Below are positions 10,881-22,338 of a stretch of DNA of 64,000 nucleotides, piece by piece (position 1 is the stretch's first letter; every line of letters starts with the position of its first letter). Both the position numbers and the translations under genes were made by a program. The notes beneath the pieces are model-generated. The model saw only the letters and a program-made list of their open reading frames with translations. It searched no databases and was not told the DNA's origin. Source of the stretch: Paraescarpia echinospica. Its lineage: Eukaryota > Annelida > Polychaeta > Sabellida > Siboglinidae. The stretch covers positions 50,097,349 through 50,161,348 of the forward strand of contig CM034532.1 in NCBI GenBank assembly GCA_020002185.1. Reading direction: 5' to 3'.

Positions 10881-12410
10881 TAGCACGACATTGATGCCTC
10901 TGGTAGGTCAGTCCAGAATGGTTTCCATCCTGTGTCACCTCGACTCCATCCCCAGTGTCCAGGACTTGGCAGGTGTGAGCTGGCACGAGAGCTTGTGACC
11001 ACATATATCCAGCCTGGTACACAGCCCGTCTGACATGCTGGAACAATGCAGCTTTGGTTGGCGGGACTTTCTCAATGGTACGGAATCCCTGGGCGAATGT
11101 ATGTTCTTGCCTCGTCCACCTTACTAAGCGTACACGTCCTGCTATACATGACGTCGGCGAACCTTTCCATCTCATCTGGGGTAGGTGGGTCGACTTCTTT
11201 CGGTTGTGATGAGAGTGTCAAGAAGGCATCTGTTACACATCGATATGCAGTCCTTGCCTTATATATATATATATATAATTTATAGCCATAATGTTTATTT
11301 TAATGACGCTATTTTAAAATAACTATCAGACTAAATTTATGTTTACACCATTAAGTCTTCTGTATGTATATTGTTTTATTTTAGCGACTCTGTACACACT
11401 ATTGAACAGAGTCATACTCTGGAGAATAGTGTATAAATAAAGTTAATTATTATTGCCAACCATGCCGAGACAATGTCACACCCGCTCAGGACATGAAACA
11501 GCATTAATGCTCTAGATTTCAACACACCTAATTTGTTAGCAATAGCATGAATTGTAATATGACGAATGTGAGTACCAACGCCGAAGTTGACCCACAGTTC
11601 ATCAATTGCAAGAGCATGGAAATGGACTACCGCCAAAACAACCACATCTGTATCCACTGTCCGGATGGCCACTTTGGAAAGTCATTATTTTACGCAATGT
11701 GCCACATGGAGTAACATTCGTGTGTCCGCCTCCTCATGTGTGCACGGCTGAAGGTACTCTGTGTCTCCAATGTCATTCTGGTTTGCGGTCACAAATGTGT
11801 CATCTTTTGTGCTGATGAGTATCTTTCCACGGCATCATATGACCTGATACATTCTGACAAATAACAAAATAGCTCATCTTTGTTCTGCTCAGTCCTCAGT
11901 AAACTCTCCTAGTTTGCTGTATTAGGGGTTCCTGCAAGAATTCTCTGCTGTTGTATTGTTGTTATGCACTCGGCGTTCCCTTGTTGATTGTTTGAGACTG
12001 TCAGCAAAACACCTATCCCATACAATGTCGACTCTACTGACAGTTGCTAGCTGGGAGGTAATATATGGAATAAATATTTGATGAGCATAATTATCATAGG
12101 TCCGACTAGCCCCTGGCCTGAGCATGTGTATGATGGCATCACCATCCAAAACTTTTGCATCGACATCTGGAGCATTCTCTGATGAGGAATTTTGTTAGGC
12201 ATACCAGTAAGTCAGATTCATGTCAGAGTTGTTCCATATCAGAATTAGATGGAGGACACGCTTGATTTTTGTGTTGAAAAAAGCAGTTCGTCTCCTTGTC
12301 TGTTCTGGCAAGCTGTAGAACCTTGCAGACAGATTGCAGTTTGTCTCCAGTGATGCAAATTGCATATCACCACTATCTTCAAGGAATGGGGTTGCCCATG
12401 TCTTCAATTG
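10870..12410 (-). pseudogene. Broken C-terminal half of the shared element protein (element B)
   Basis: Reading right to left: a FLEDSGDM segment (about 12385), a GDAIIHMLRPG...IFIPYI...SRVDIVWDR...DSLK block (12149-12000), then AIRTVDTDVVVLAVVHFHAL, ELWVNFGVG and LMLFHVLSGCDIVSAW (11672-11470). A LINE tail follows, then TDAFLTLSSQPKEV and an RTxTLSKVDEAR block (about 11230-11090), and a W..GW..DLPEASxSCYELVHCGC block (about 10960-10885). The spacing of TDVVVL and SGCD resembles the acidic motifs of XPG/FEN1-like nucleases, which is inference. The cysteine-rich tail is cut off where the subterminal repeats begin. Several stops and frameshifts are present. Confidence 0.75.
11262..11452 (+). 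mobile_element. LINE 3' end inserted in element B gene
   Basis: The segment from the (TA)n run to ATAAAGTTAATTATTATTG shares TATTGAACAGAGTCATACTCTGG and the ATAAATAAAGTTAATTATTATT ending with the fragment at 6780-6848. The element B gene reads on both sides of it, showing a clean insertion in opposite orientation to that gene. Confidence 0.7.
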
Positions 12411-12803
12411 TTAACACCATCGTCGACACTTTTTACCAAACTAACTAGACATATTGAATTTTGTTGGCCATCTTGTATTTTATTATGGCCATCATCTGAG
12501 GATATGGCCTGTGGCAGAAATGAATTCCTTGACCCTGAAGATGATGGTTTAGATACCAAGAATATGTTTCTATGTTGCTTAGAAGCTGAGCAGCGTGGTT
12601 AATAGATTTTTATGTTGTTTAGAGGCCGAGAAACTTGGGTAATGGATTTACATGGCGGCCATTTTAAAAATCAAGACGGCGGCTAGATGCGATGGCGATG
12701 GGTACTTAGCTCTATATGAATATATACATCATAAACTACTTGTGTACCAATTTTCATGCTTTTGTCAAAAAGTGCACAATCATATCCCTTATCCTATGTA
12801 CTA

Positions 12804-14247
12804 ACATATGTCGGATCATCACGATTGTTTACTACATTCCATTTTAAGCAGTGAATTGTTTGTATTTTAGGGAAAACGAAAATAACAGACCTAAAAATTG
12901 ACAGGGATTCTGGTCGTAAATAATCGGGCCACACAAGATGACAACTTCTGCATCACTTGACATTCTGTACATTGCAGCATCTCAGACAGAACTTCATTCT
13001 GGTATTTGTAGTCGAACGAAGGACACGATGTATTTCAAGATACACCACCACGAGATGTATAGAAGGGTGACAAGCAGGCAGTCATTTTCTCTACAAGCAC
13101 ATTTGCTATGCAATAGGGCTTTGGGTCTGGATATGCTTCCTGCAGTCATAGCTTTATTACATTTCATACAATTCATTGTAGATTTGTTTACATTCCCTGA
13201 ATACTTGTTAGGGTCTTTCTTTACTTGGCCCACTTGTTATATCAACCAAATGCACATGTACAAATTGTTCAGCAGTGTGTTATGAATTGCATAATAAACA
13301 TTGTTAGCAGTTATTTATATACAAATATAGTGATAATATGGTGCCAGAATGATGTGGATGTCAGAGTATTGTATTTTATGATCATTTACCAATGATCGTT
13401 TATATATTTGTTTTATGTCCGAGTGGTCATTTACACCATAAACAAATGTCTTTCATGGGACACTTTTATCTGTAAAGAAAAAGAAGCAATGTGCCAAAAA
13501 TAAAATATTCAAAATATACATATTGAAAGTCGTGTATTTATTTGTAACAAGTCATTTTAGACTGAGCAGACTTAACATCAAATATTAGAAAAGATCAATT
13601 AAATCTGTTACTTTTAATTCAACAGTTAAATATATATGAAAGTTATGTGCATGCGTACGCAACTTGTAACAGTGCGCACATCAATTTTCTTTTCTAATCA
13701 TTTCAGTTGCAAGCACTAACCATGTATGGATGTTAATTGCCATCTCAGAATAAAAAATTTCTTCAATATACCTGAACTTGTTTCTTCTTCTTTCAAACGA
13801 GGTTCATCAAATACATATGTTAAGTTCAATTAACTTAAACAAAAATAACTATCCATATATCGGGTCTTTGTGTGTTTGCGTGCGTGCATACGTACATACG
13901 TGTGTGTGTGTGTATCCACAATTCAATTACCCCACCGTGTGTGTGTGTGTGTGTGTGTGATTGTCCTCTTCAAAGCTGCCCTTTTATCATTGAAAATTGG
14001 GACATTGCTCGCCCCCTAGGAAATTCAATAAAAACTGTCCTATTGCAAAACGGACATAGAAAAAGAATTTCTTGATCGGAATTATACGTGTTTCTGAAAC
14101 ATCAGGAGGTGTATAACTTCACGACACAGACAAAGGCAAGCGTTGTTGAAAGATTTAATGGCACTCTGAAGTCGCGTAAGTGAAAACAATGGAACATCAG
14201 ACCTTGCAGTATAATCGACGTGCTGCAGGACGTCGTTCAATTGTACA
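12804..14247. other. Inter-element spacer
   Basis: No supported gene. Opposing open frames of 115 codons (12938-13285, plus) and 79 codons (12994-13233, minus) overlap and match nothing I recognise. A GT-rich microsatellite occupies about 13895-13960. Confidence 0.4.
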
Positions 14248-14863
14248 TAGTGGAGCGGCATAACCAACACATCCAGAATAATTGTGCATTTTGTGATAAA
14301 AGCACCAAATTCGGCACACATGTAGACTCATATTATGAACAGATTTGGATATTGAGCCATCGCAGATTTGGCCTCTAGCGGCCGTAGCGGCCATTTTAGA
14401 AAATGCCAGCAGTCGTTATGGAAGAGCTAATTATTTTATTTTTACCAAAACAAATAAGTCAACTTGGACTAATTTGTTTATTTAGGCATATGGTGCAGTT
14501 GGGTACCGAATGGAATTAAATAATGAATGAACAATAACTCCGCGTATAACCTACTATGATTACTACTACAATGACTACTACCACCACTAATGCTACTGGT
14601 AGTGGTGGCAATAGTAGTAATAGTAGTCGCTGCTGAAGGGGTGGATGGAAGCATTGTCATCTTTGGAGGATCTGTGGATACAAGCTTCAAGACCATCGGC
14701 CACTTGCCACACTACTGCACTAATGTGCATCCTATCAACATCAAGTAGTCACCTGTCCTAGCTGCTAGCATGACTTCAATCAGCTGACCGGTGAAAACTA
14801 TTTGTGGATAGACCATGCGAAGCAGGTCCTAAAAAACAAAACTGGGACCGAGGATAATACATC

Positions 14864-16870
14864 TTGGGCCGCATTTCATGTCAGCCGCCAACCACCAGAA
14901 GCCTGAATCATCATCCTCACCGCCCTACTCCCGCTGTTCCTGGACAGTGCTCACAGAGTGGCCATGATCCGGCACTCAATGGATGTCTTAAAAAATGCCG
15001 TGCCACAGCTGATACCAGTGGTCACATACGATCAGCCTCTTTTGACCTTGGCCAATCAAATTCAACGTCGGAGTTGCCGGAGAGCAACCGCGAACTAAGT
15101 GGGTGTTTGGTGGTGTCCACATCGAAATTGCAACCCTAGATATGCTGGAGGACTGTCCGTAGGGGAGTGTCCAAACACTGGTGCAAGCCGAAGTAACGAC
15201 GCCAGGTACAGCCGACACCTATATGCGAGCAACCCACATCGCCCACACAAGGATAGCTCGCCAAATCGTTGCGTCAGCACTGTACATTCTGCAACACAGT
15301 ACCTATAACAGCTACTGTCTCGGAGAAGCTGATGACGCAGAAGATCTGCTCGAGTTTGAAGACTGGTGCCGCCAGAGAGAAGACATCCCCCTATTTAAGT
15401 ACTGGGCAACCATGCTGGAACTAGAGATGTTGGTACTGGTCTACGTGCATTCTCTGTGGCAGGTATCATTCCCGATGTATCTTGGACGCTCTGACAGAAT
15501 TGGCCCCTGGTTCCAAGCTTCAGATCACACTAACTTTGCCAGGTTGATTCCTCTTCACCTGAGGGACATGGCTGAACTCCTAACAAAGCACCCGGGTGTG
15601 GTCACTCTCTGATAGAGGAAGCATCCTTGTAGGCACGAAGAATGACCTTTTAACATGCTTGAAATAGATCTCCGATGTTCAGTCTGAGGCTCCTGCCACC
15701 ACCACTTGATGGAAATGTCATTATCCAGATGCTGAAGCCAGCTGCATTCAAGAACTTGTATGAGCGTGCCAGAAAGATCTTCATTCCATACCTGTTCACA
15801 AAGCGTCAAACTGCGCCACGCCAGGACTTGGTGTGGAACAGCTACAATCCAGATTCACTCAAAGACAGTGCAAGAGAAAAGCAGGGAAACTGAGTACGAA
15901 GATGTGTGTTGGCTTCAGCAGCCATCCCGGGAAACGGACATAATTTCCTCAGAGTGGAGGAAGCAACAATACAGAGCTGTTCACATTCCTGTCAGCTCTC
16001 CTCAAGTGGGTTGACATGGAGGACAAACAGCGTGTCATCACTGGTGGAGGTCTAATCGTCAGCAAGCCACCACTGCCGGATATGGCCTCGCCCGCCCCAT
16101 GCAACCACAAAGAAGCTGACAGTCGCACGATGCTGCACACAATCCGTGCAGGTTAGCATGGCCACCACGAGATAATGATCAGAGGTGTTGACACCGTGGT
16201 ACTGCCCGTGTCAGTGACTCGGAGGTTTCAACTAGATGATGACCCATGGTTAACATTTCGGAACTGGCAAATGTTTCAGATTCCTAGCAGCCCATAAACT
16301 AGCTGGCCTAGGACCCGAGAAGGCATGGGATTTGCCAATGTTCCATGTTTTGATTGGATGTGATACTGTGTACAGTTACGCACAGCATCCAGAAGACTGT
16401 CTGGGCAATGTGGACCGTGCTACCAGAACTCATAGACAGACTGCTGAAACTATCCTCAACACCAAGTGATATACCAGAAGATGCATGCATAACAAGACGT
16501 TCGTTATCCTATTGTATGACAGAACCAGCACATGCACGGACATCGAAAAGGCATGAAAGAAACTTTTCGCAAAGAAGAACGATGTGCAACTGATACCTCC
16601 AACCAGGGCAGCTCTGGAGGAGCATGCCTAGAGGACGGTCTACCATGCGTGGGGTCAGACACTGCTACCGGCCCCAGAGCTACCTCCTCCAAGCAGCTGG
16701 GACTGAGCCAAAAATGAGGACGAGATGTACGAGCCACGCTGGACAAGACTACCCAAGACAGCCGACACCTGCTATGAGATAATCTCATGCAAGTGCAAGA
16801 AGAGTTGTGTGAAGCGTTGCTGGTGCAACAAGGCTGCACTTGAATACACGTTGTATATGTATGCGTGGAT
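14864..16870 (+). pseudogene. Broken middle-to-C-terminal part of the shared element protein (element C)
   Basis: Across frames the order is: AAFHVSAANHQ (14871), HRVAMIRHSMDVLKN (about 14960), VVTYDQPLFDLG (15020), GGVHIEIATLDML (15107), QAEVTTPGTADTY to LYILQH and FEDWCRQRE, YWATMLELEMLVL, DHTNFARLIPLHLRDM (15184-15570), LDGNVIIQMLKPAAFK...KIFIPYL...DLVWNSY..DSLK (15708-15870), GNxxxFLRVEE (about 15935), CNHKEADSRTMLHT (16100-16140) and a Cys-rich SCKCKKSCVKRCWCNKA tail (16783-16830). The DQAHEQNN block expected after HLRDM is missing, apparently by an internal deletion near 15610. Stops and frameshifts throughout. Family assignment is from memory of uncharacterised invertebrate proteins. 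Confidence 0.8.
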
Positions 16871-17445
16871 GTGTGTGAAGGGGGTGCACACAAAATTGTA
16901 TTCATGACCAGTGAAGGGAAAGGTGACAACAACCCCGGTGACACAGGAGTAGAAGAGAACAGTATGTGACATTTGATATGAACTGTTCTATTTGCCATGC
17001 AATTGTACAACATGTATTGGTGTTAAATACGTCTGTTTGTTAAATGGCCCTTTCAATTTCAACCGCGTTCTTGAATAATTTGTAGTTTTTGTGACATTAA
17101 TTTTCAAACATTCGTTTTACATGGTATTAGACCTAAATAATGTCGGCGTTCATACAACAGTCTGCACGGCTTGCAATTTCAGAAAGCATAAAATGTATAA
17201 ATAAAAATTAGACTCATTCTGCAAATACGTGTTGCTTTTTATGCCATTAACTATAAAAAGAGCACCATAATCCTTGTTAATCACTTTACACAACGTTGTA
17301 GAAATTTATAATGTCAACTGCCCCCACTATAAGTCATCTAGTTCCTCTGGAGATGGCAGTTCTGAACACCAATTTATTCCGATTCAATTGTCTGAACGCC
17401 GTTTTGTAAAATGTCTGCCATTGTGCATATTTAACTACTACAACC

Positions 17446-18330
17446 AACAATTACTGCTACTACTACAGGTGTTACTACTATTAGTACTACTACCACCACC
17501 ACTGCTACTACTACAGGTGTTACTACTATTAGTACTACTACCACCACCACTGCTACTACTACAGGTGTTACTACTATTAGTACTACTACCACCACCACTG
17601 CTACTACTACAGGTGTTACTACTATTAGTACTACTATCACCACCATTGCTACTACTACAGGTGTTACTACTATTAGTAGTACTATCACCACCACTGCTAC
17701 TACTACAGGTGTTACTACTATTAGTACTACTACCACCACCACTGCTACTACTACAGGTGTTACTACTATTAGTACTACTACCACCACCACTGCTACTACT
17801 ACAGGTGTTACTATTAGTACTACTACACCACCACTGCTACTACTACAGGTGTTACTACTATTAGTACTACTACCACCACCACTGCTACTACTACAGGTGT
17901 TACTACTATTAGTACTACTACCACCACCACTGCTACTACTACAGGTGTTACTACTATTAGTACTACTACCACCACCACTGCTACTACTACAGGTGTTACT
18001 ACTATTAGTACTACTACCACCACCACTGCTACTACTACAGGTGTTACTAATATTAGTACTACTACCACCACCACTGCTACTACTACAGGTGTTACTACTA
18101 TTAGTACTACTACCACCACCACTGCTACTACTACAGGTGTTACTACTATTAGTACTACTATCACCACCACTGCTACTACTACAGGTGTTACTACTATTAG
18201 TACTACTACCACCACCACTGCTACTACTACAGGTGTTACTACTATTAGTACTACTACCACCACCACTGCTACTACTACAGGTGTTACTAATATTAGTACT
18301 ACTGCCACCACCACTGCTACTACTATTTTT
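17446..18330. repeat. 48-bp minisatellite, 18 copies
   Basis: The AGGTGTTACTACTA motif recurs every 48 bases from 17467 to 17803 (8 copies), then after a 44-base step from 17847 to 18279 (10 copies). Because 48 is a multiple of three and the unit is stop-free, long open frames appear on both strands as 16-residue repeats (VLLLLVLLPPPLLLLQ type). These are artefacts of the repeat. A related unexpanded triplet-rich stretch lies in the left arm of element C at about 14560-14635. Confidence 0.95.
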
Positions 18331-18738
18331 ACTAATACTACCGGTAATAGTACTAGTATGTGCCAAGCCTGTTATTGATCATTCATCATTGACTTCCATT
18401 CGGAATCCAACTGCATCATGTGCCTAATTAGACAAATAAGTTCAAGTTGATTTATTTGTTTTGATAAAATCAAATAATTAGCTCTTCCTGAACTACTCCT
18501 GGACTTTTATAAGTGAATTAACCTCCACTGTCAACCGGCTGTCTTTCTCAATAGAGTAAGTATGTAAAATAACAGTGACCGCTGACGGCCATTTTGGAAA
18601 ATGGCTGCTACAGTCGCCAGAGGCGAAATCTGTGTGGCACAATATCCAAATATGTTCATAACGTAAGAGTGTACATGTGTACCAAATTTGGTACTTTTAT
18701 CACAAAATGCACAATTGGTTTGCTATGCCGTCCCACTA

Positions 18739-19193
18739 ACAAGTAACAAGAGTTACCATCGATGTATAGGCCATTAGACGTGACTTCCGCTGGACGTGGA
18801 CGCGACAAGGAAGGCGCTAGTGTGTTTCCTTGTGGGCATGTTGCCGGACGTCATGGTAACTCGTCATGTCATCATCTTCCCGCCTGTCCTCGTACCGTCT
18901 CCTTGCCACACATCGCCATACATAACATCATTTTATTTAAACTGCATCTACTGACACACACCTCGGCGTTGTATCTTCTGGGTTACCATGTACATATGCC
19001 CATAAATTATATACTCATGTAGGTCCTAAATCACCTTGAGAACATTCCCGACCTACGAACGTGCACAGTTGTCGTGAGAACCCTGGGCGTGTTAGGACGA
19101 TCACTCATGCTCGCTGCTGGGGCCGAACTCGGCTGCTTCAACCATCTGACTCCAGACTGAACACACCTAAAAGTCAAACCAAACATACAGCAA
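18739..19193. other. Spacer, nothing recognised
   Basis: Moderately GC-rich sequence with an 86-codon open frame (18762-19022) that matches nothing I recognise. It separates element C from a MITE. Confidence 0.35.
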
Positions 19194-19610
19194 CAGTGGC
19201 GCGGGAACGAAATTCATATTGGGGGGCTACCGGAGCTTCAGCACCACTGACAAATTTTCGCCGCCGCGCCGCCGCATATCTTCACATCTTCTTTCACCTC
19301 GTTGCTGTCTCGGTTGGCTCGACTGTGAAATCGAAGATGGGGGGTGCTTTTGAAAAAATTTCGTTGCTGCGCCGCCTATTACCGGGGAGGGGGGGCAGAA
19401 AGAAAACCATATATCTGCCCTCCAATTGCACACACCTTTCAGTCAACAAAAATATAGATTAATCGTCTCATAAAATTTACATTTCCACCCGCCATTGACG
19501 TTCGCCACAAAACAAACATTCACGCTCACATTTAATGGTGGCAAAACTAATATGTCTACCCCCCCAGAGAAATTCCGGGGGCTCCCCCCCCTCCCGTTCC
19601 CGCGCCTATG
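19194..19610. mobile_element. hAT-like MITE
   Basis: The ends are inverted copies: CAGTGGCGCGGGAACG on the left and, in reverse complement, CATAGGCGCGGGAACG on the right. Eight-base flanks TACAGCAA (19186-19193) and CACAGTAA (19611-19618) differ only by two C/T changes, fitting an aged 8-bp target duplication of hAT type. The interior has G-rich and C-rich runs and no coding capacity. Relatives of the interior occur inverted at 23775-24070 and direct at 49830-50045. Confidence 0.7.
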
Positions 19611-21640
19611 CACAGTAATGTATTTTGGTGATCCCGTAACTACAAATATTAAGATATATGGGTTGTTGTAAACGGGAATACGAATTACCTCCTGTTTGTT
19701 GCGGCTAATGCAACTGCTTTTTCGATGACAATTCGCATTGCGTCACTTGATGCCAAGGCTCCTAACGTCTCGTTTGAAATTATATCATTACAACACAATC
19801 AGTCAAAGTACACGATTACCTAGAGCTCGATATTCCTTCGGGTGATGTCAGTTGCCGGCAAGCCAGTGGTTTCCAATCTGAATGCATAAGTAATACAAGA
19901 ATAAACTAAACGCAATACAATATTTGAATAATGAGTCTACGTTAAGATTTAGCAATATACAAAGGTAGAAATTGTAAATGCAGCTGTGGGGGGCATCTAT
20001 ATCAACAGTAGGATTTACAAAAAATTCCTTTGCTGTAAAACTACTTCTTTAGCTCTCCGCCGATGTCCTGGTTGAAGTTCTGCATCTCAAGCACAAAGAA
20101 GACAAAAGTTAACAGAGCAAAGTGGTTCGTTGCCCAACGTAGGAGTACTGGCAGCCGGGCAAGTTGCGCCAGCAGCTACCTAAGGTAGCTACCTAAGGGC
20201 AGTGGTGAGCACCCCCTCGACTGCATAGTTTTATGTAGCCTGGTATCATGTATGCTTTAAAACAAAACATGTAAGTTAATAGTCAGCAAGATAACAAAGT
20301 AGAACCTGTGACTGCTGCTGTGCAGACACCTTGTCTCCGTATCAGCAGTTACAGGCACACCTTTTCCTCGAAACTCCATCTTCTGTTTTCCTGTGAAGTC
20401 GCGGTTGATTCTTCGCACGTCTCAACAGAGAGAAGACGCATACAAGGCTTTGCATTCTCCTGCTTCCGCTTCTGTGAACGCTTCTATGACCGCTTCTGTT
20501 TCCGCTTCTGCTTCTTCAACCTCTGTCTCCTCTTCTGTGTGCTTATACTCCTCCCTGTCCGCGTGCTCTTCTCTCTGCAACAAAACACAATATATAAAAT
20601 ACAAAATAAACACGGCGAACCAATGTCGATCGTTAGAAGCCGAACTGCCACGTAAGAATGCCGCTGAAGAGAGGATCGACTGACTGCTCTTCTCCTGTGG
20701 CCATATCACCGGACTCCGTGCCGGCTGTTGTCACGTCATCATCTTGCCTTCTCTCCTCGTGCCATCAAACTGCCGCATGTCGACGCGAATAAAATTATTT
20801 CTGCATGTCTAACAAATACTGACACATCTCCGTCGTAATTACTACGGTTTAGACACATGGTGTGCTGGAAACCATCTACAACTGAAAACGTGAGTAATTA
20901 AACTGAAAACCTAATGATGTTACGATACCTTTTTTGGCTTACGCTTGCTACTAGCCTTTGTAGACGATCACCTCTTCGACTATAGGCGATGTTCATTCTG
21001 ATGATGAAAGCTGCCAATTGTTTTAAACTGAAAACATTACGCCACTTCGCTACAGTGACTTCATATCCAGGTAGTGTAATGGATACTACAAAAAGACAAC
21101 TGTATTAACCTTGCACATGCTACATAAAAAATGTGTGTGGGGTATTTTTGACTTGATAAACTCATTGTCTATAAGCCTAAATGTATAAAATCAACGCAAT
21201 CGCACAATTACCTTTGTGACTTCTCAGTAGCCTACTGTTCAACATGACCTTTTATACCTTTATAAATACCATCGACATTGCATTCGAATTGACGGTGCGT
21301 TGTGGCAACTTGTGCGTACGCTACATCTTATACTTCTTCGTCAGCGGCAGTAGATTAGACCCTATGGTACTTCAAACCGCTCCTTCGATCTACTTTCATG
21401 TGCCGGTGGCGCCTCGTCGCTTTGATCGTTCACCATGGAGAAACGACTTGCGTGAAAATCGCATTACGTCAATTCCTGTCTAGACGAGATAACCTACGAG
21501 ATTGTCGTTTACGCGGGGATTTTAGTCGCGTTGTCTTATTTTATGTGGTGGATGATTGCATGAAATCATAAGTCAGGTTATAGAAGAAGATGGGGACACG
21601 TTCTCAAATATAAACACAAATGTGATATTATATAAATTTC
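19611..21640. other. Non-coding stretch
   Basis: No supported gene. The 20308-20709 interval carries overlapping Ser/Ala-rich or Glu-rich frames on both strands caused by a degenerate CTTCYG-type hexamer pattern around 20458-20530, so they are not credible proteins. Confidence 0.45.
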
Positions 21641-21654
21641 AGCCAACTTTTTTG

Positions 21655-21930
21655 TTGAAAACCGGGAGAATCGTCAGCGGTTCAGCATGCTTACCGTCTC
21701 GTGCTGTTTCGGATCTTGACGTCGGAAGACGGGGGGTGTTGTTGGACATTTTTGCCGGAAACTCAGCGGTTCAGCATGTCTCCCGTGGTATCGCGCTGTC
21801 TCGAAGACGGTGGTGCAATTGGAGATTTTCAGCGGAAATCCGGGAGATTTGCCTGTATTCCGGGAGACCGGGAGCTATACTAAAATCTGTGAGACTCCCG
21901 GATTTTCCGCTGAGAGTTGGCAAGTATAAA
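21655..21930. repeat. Internally repeated element fragment
   Basis: AGCGGTTCAGCATG occurs twice about 90 bases apart, each followed by a similar CCGT...CGCGCTGT or CTCGTGCTGT stretch. CGGGAG and GGATTTTCCGCTG motifs occur in both orientations. GTCGGAAGACGGGGGG is shared with the MITE relative at 49880. It is probably a transposon fragment of unknown class. Confidence 0.4.
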
Positions 21931-22338
21931 TATATATTGTTTACCATTGAAGTTACTATATCCTTTAAATAGAAATGTCTATATAAAAGAGGGTCTTGAC
22001 ATTTAATTGGATAATCCCAATTATATCGCATAATGGTTAATGGCGAATGGACACCAAAATAATTTAATCTGAGGCATAAAGCCAGAGCAGAGCCAGAACA
22101 CTGGCGCCACACTGTGGCTTGAAACCAACCTAAAGCCTGAGTGGTGCATCTAGCGGAAATACACAACACTACACAAAAGGTGACAATTGGGTAACAGTGC
22201 AGTGGTGATGGCGTCGTATCTCCTCCTTTCAGGGCGTTTTTAACGTACAAAATGGGGGGTGCGTTGCTTTTTATTCGTTTTAGTGTGTTTGATTTAGTTT
22301 GCACTGGGTATAATAAAAAACTCTAAGTAGCAGTTGTC

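Larger units (their letters stand above)
10305..12803. mobile_element. Mobile element B, about 2.5 kb with terminal inverted repeats
   Basis: The left end reads TAGTACAGCGGCTAAGAG and the right end, inverted, TAGTACATAGGATAAGGG. Both continue into ATTGTGCACTTTTTGACAAA and AGCATGAAAATTGGYACACA. The inverted match runs to about 10620 on the left and 12480 on the right. The next-base triplets TAC and ACA do not form a target duplication. The interior encodes a minus-strand pseudogene of the shared protein family, split by a LINE 3' fragment. Confidence 0.8.
14248..18738. mobile_element. Mobile element C, about 4.5 kb with terminal inverted repeats
   Basis: The left end reads TAGTGGAGCGGCATAACC and the right end, inverted, TAGTGGGACGGCATAGCA. 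Both continue into AATTGTGCATTTTGTGATAA, TTTGGATATTG and GGCCATTTT blocks, with the inverted match running about 270-340 bp (14248-14515, 18395-18738). The flanking triplet is ACA on both sides (14245-14247, 18739-18741), a possible 3-bp target duplication. The ATTGTGCA motif is shared with element B, so B and C are related. The core holds a plus-strand pseudogene of the shared protein, and the right side carries a 48-bp minisatellite. Confidence 0.83.

Noticed and set aside
12938..13285. 115-codon plus frame as a gene
   Set aside because: An antisense frame of similar quality overlaps, and neither has a recognised motif or splice context.
17431..18427. Long open frames of 192-311 codons on both strands
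   Set aside because: They are translations of the 48-bp minisatellite, whose unit is stop-free and divisible by three.
20308..20709. Ser/Ala-rich, Cys/Phe-rich and Glu-rich overlapping frames
   Set aside because: Three overlapping frames over one degenerate hexamer-like patch; no start context or domain favours any of them.
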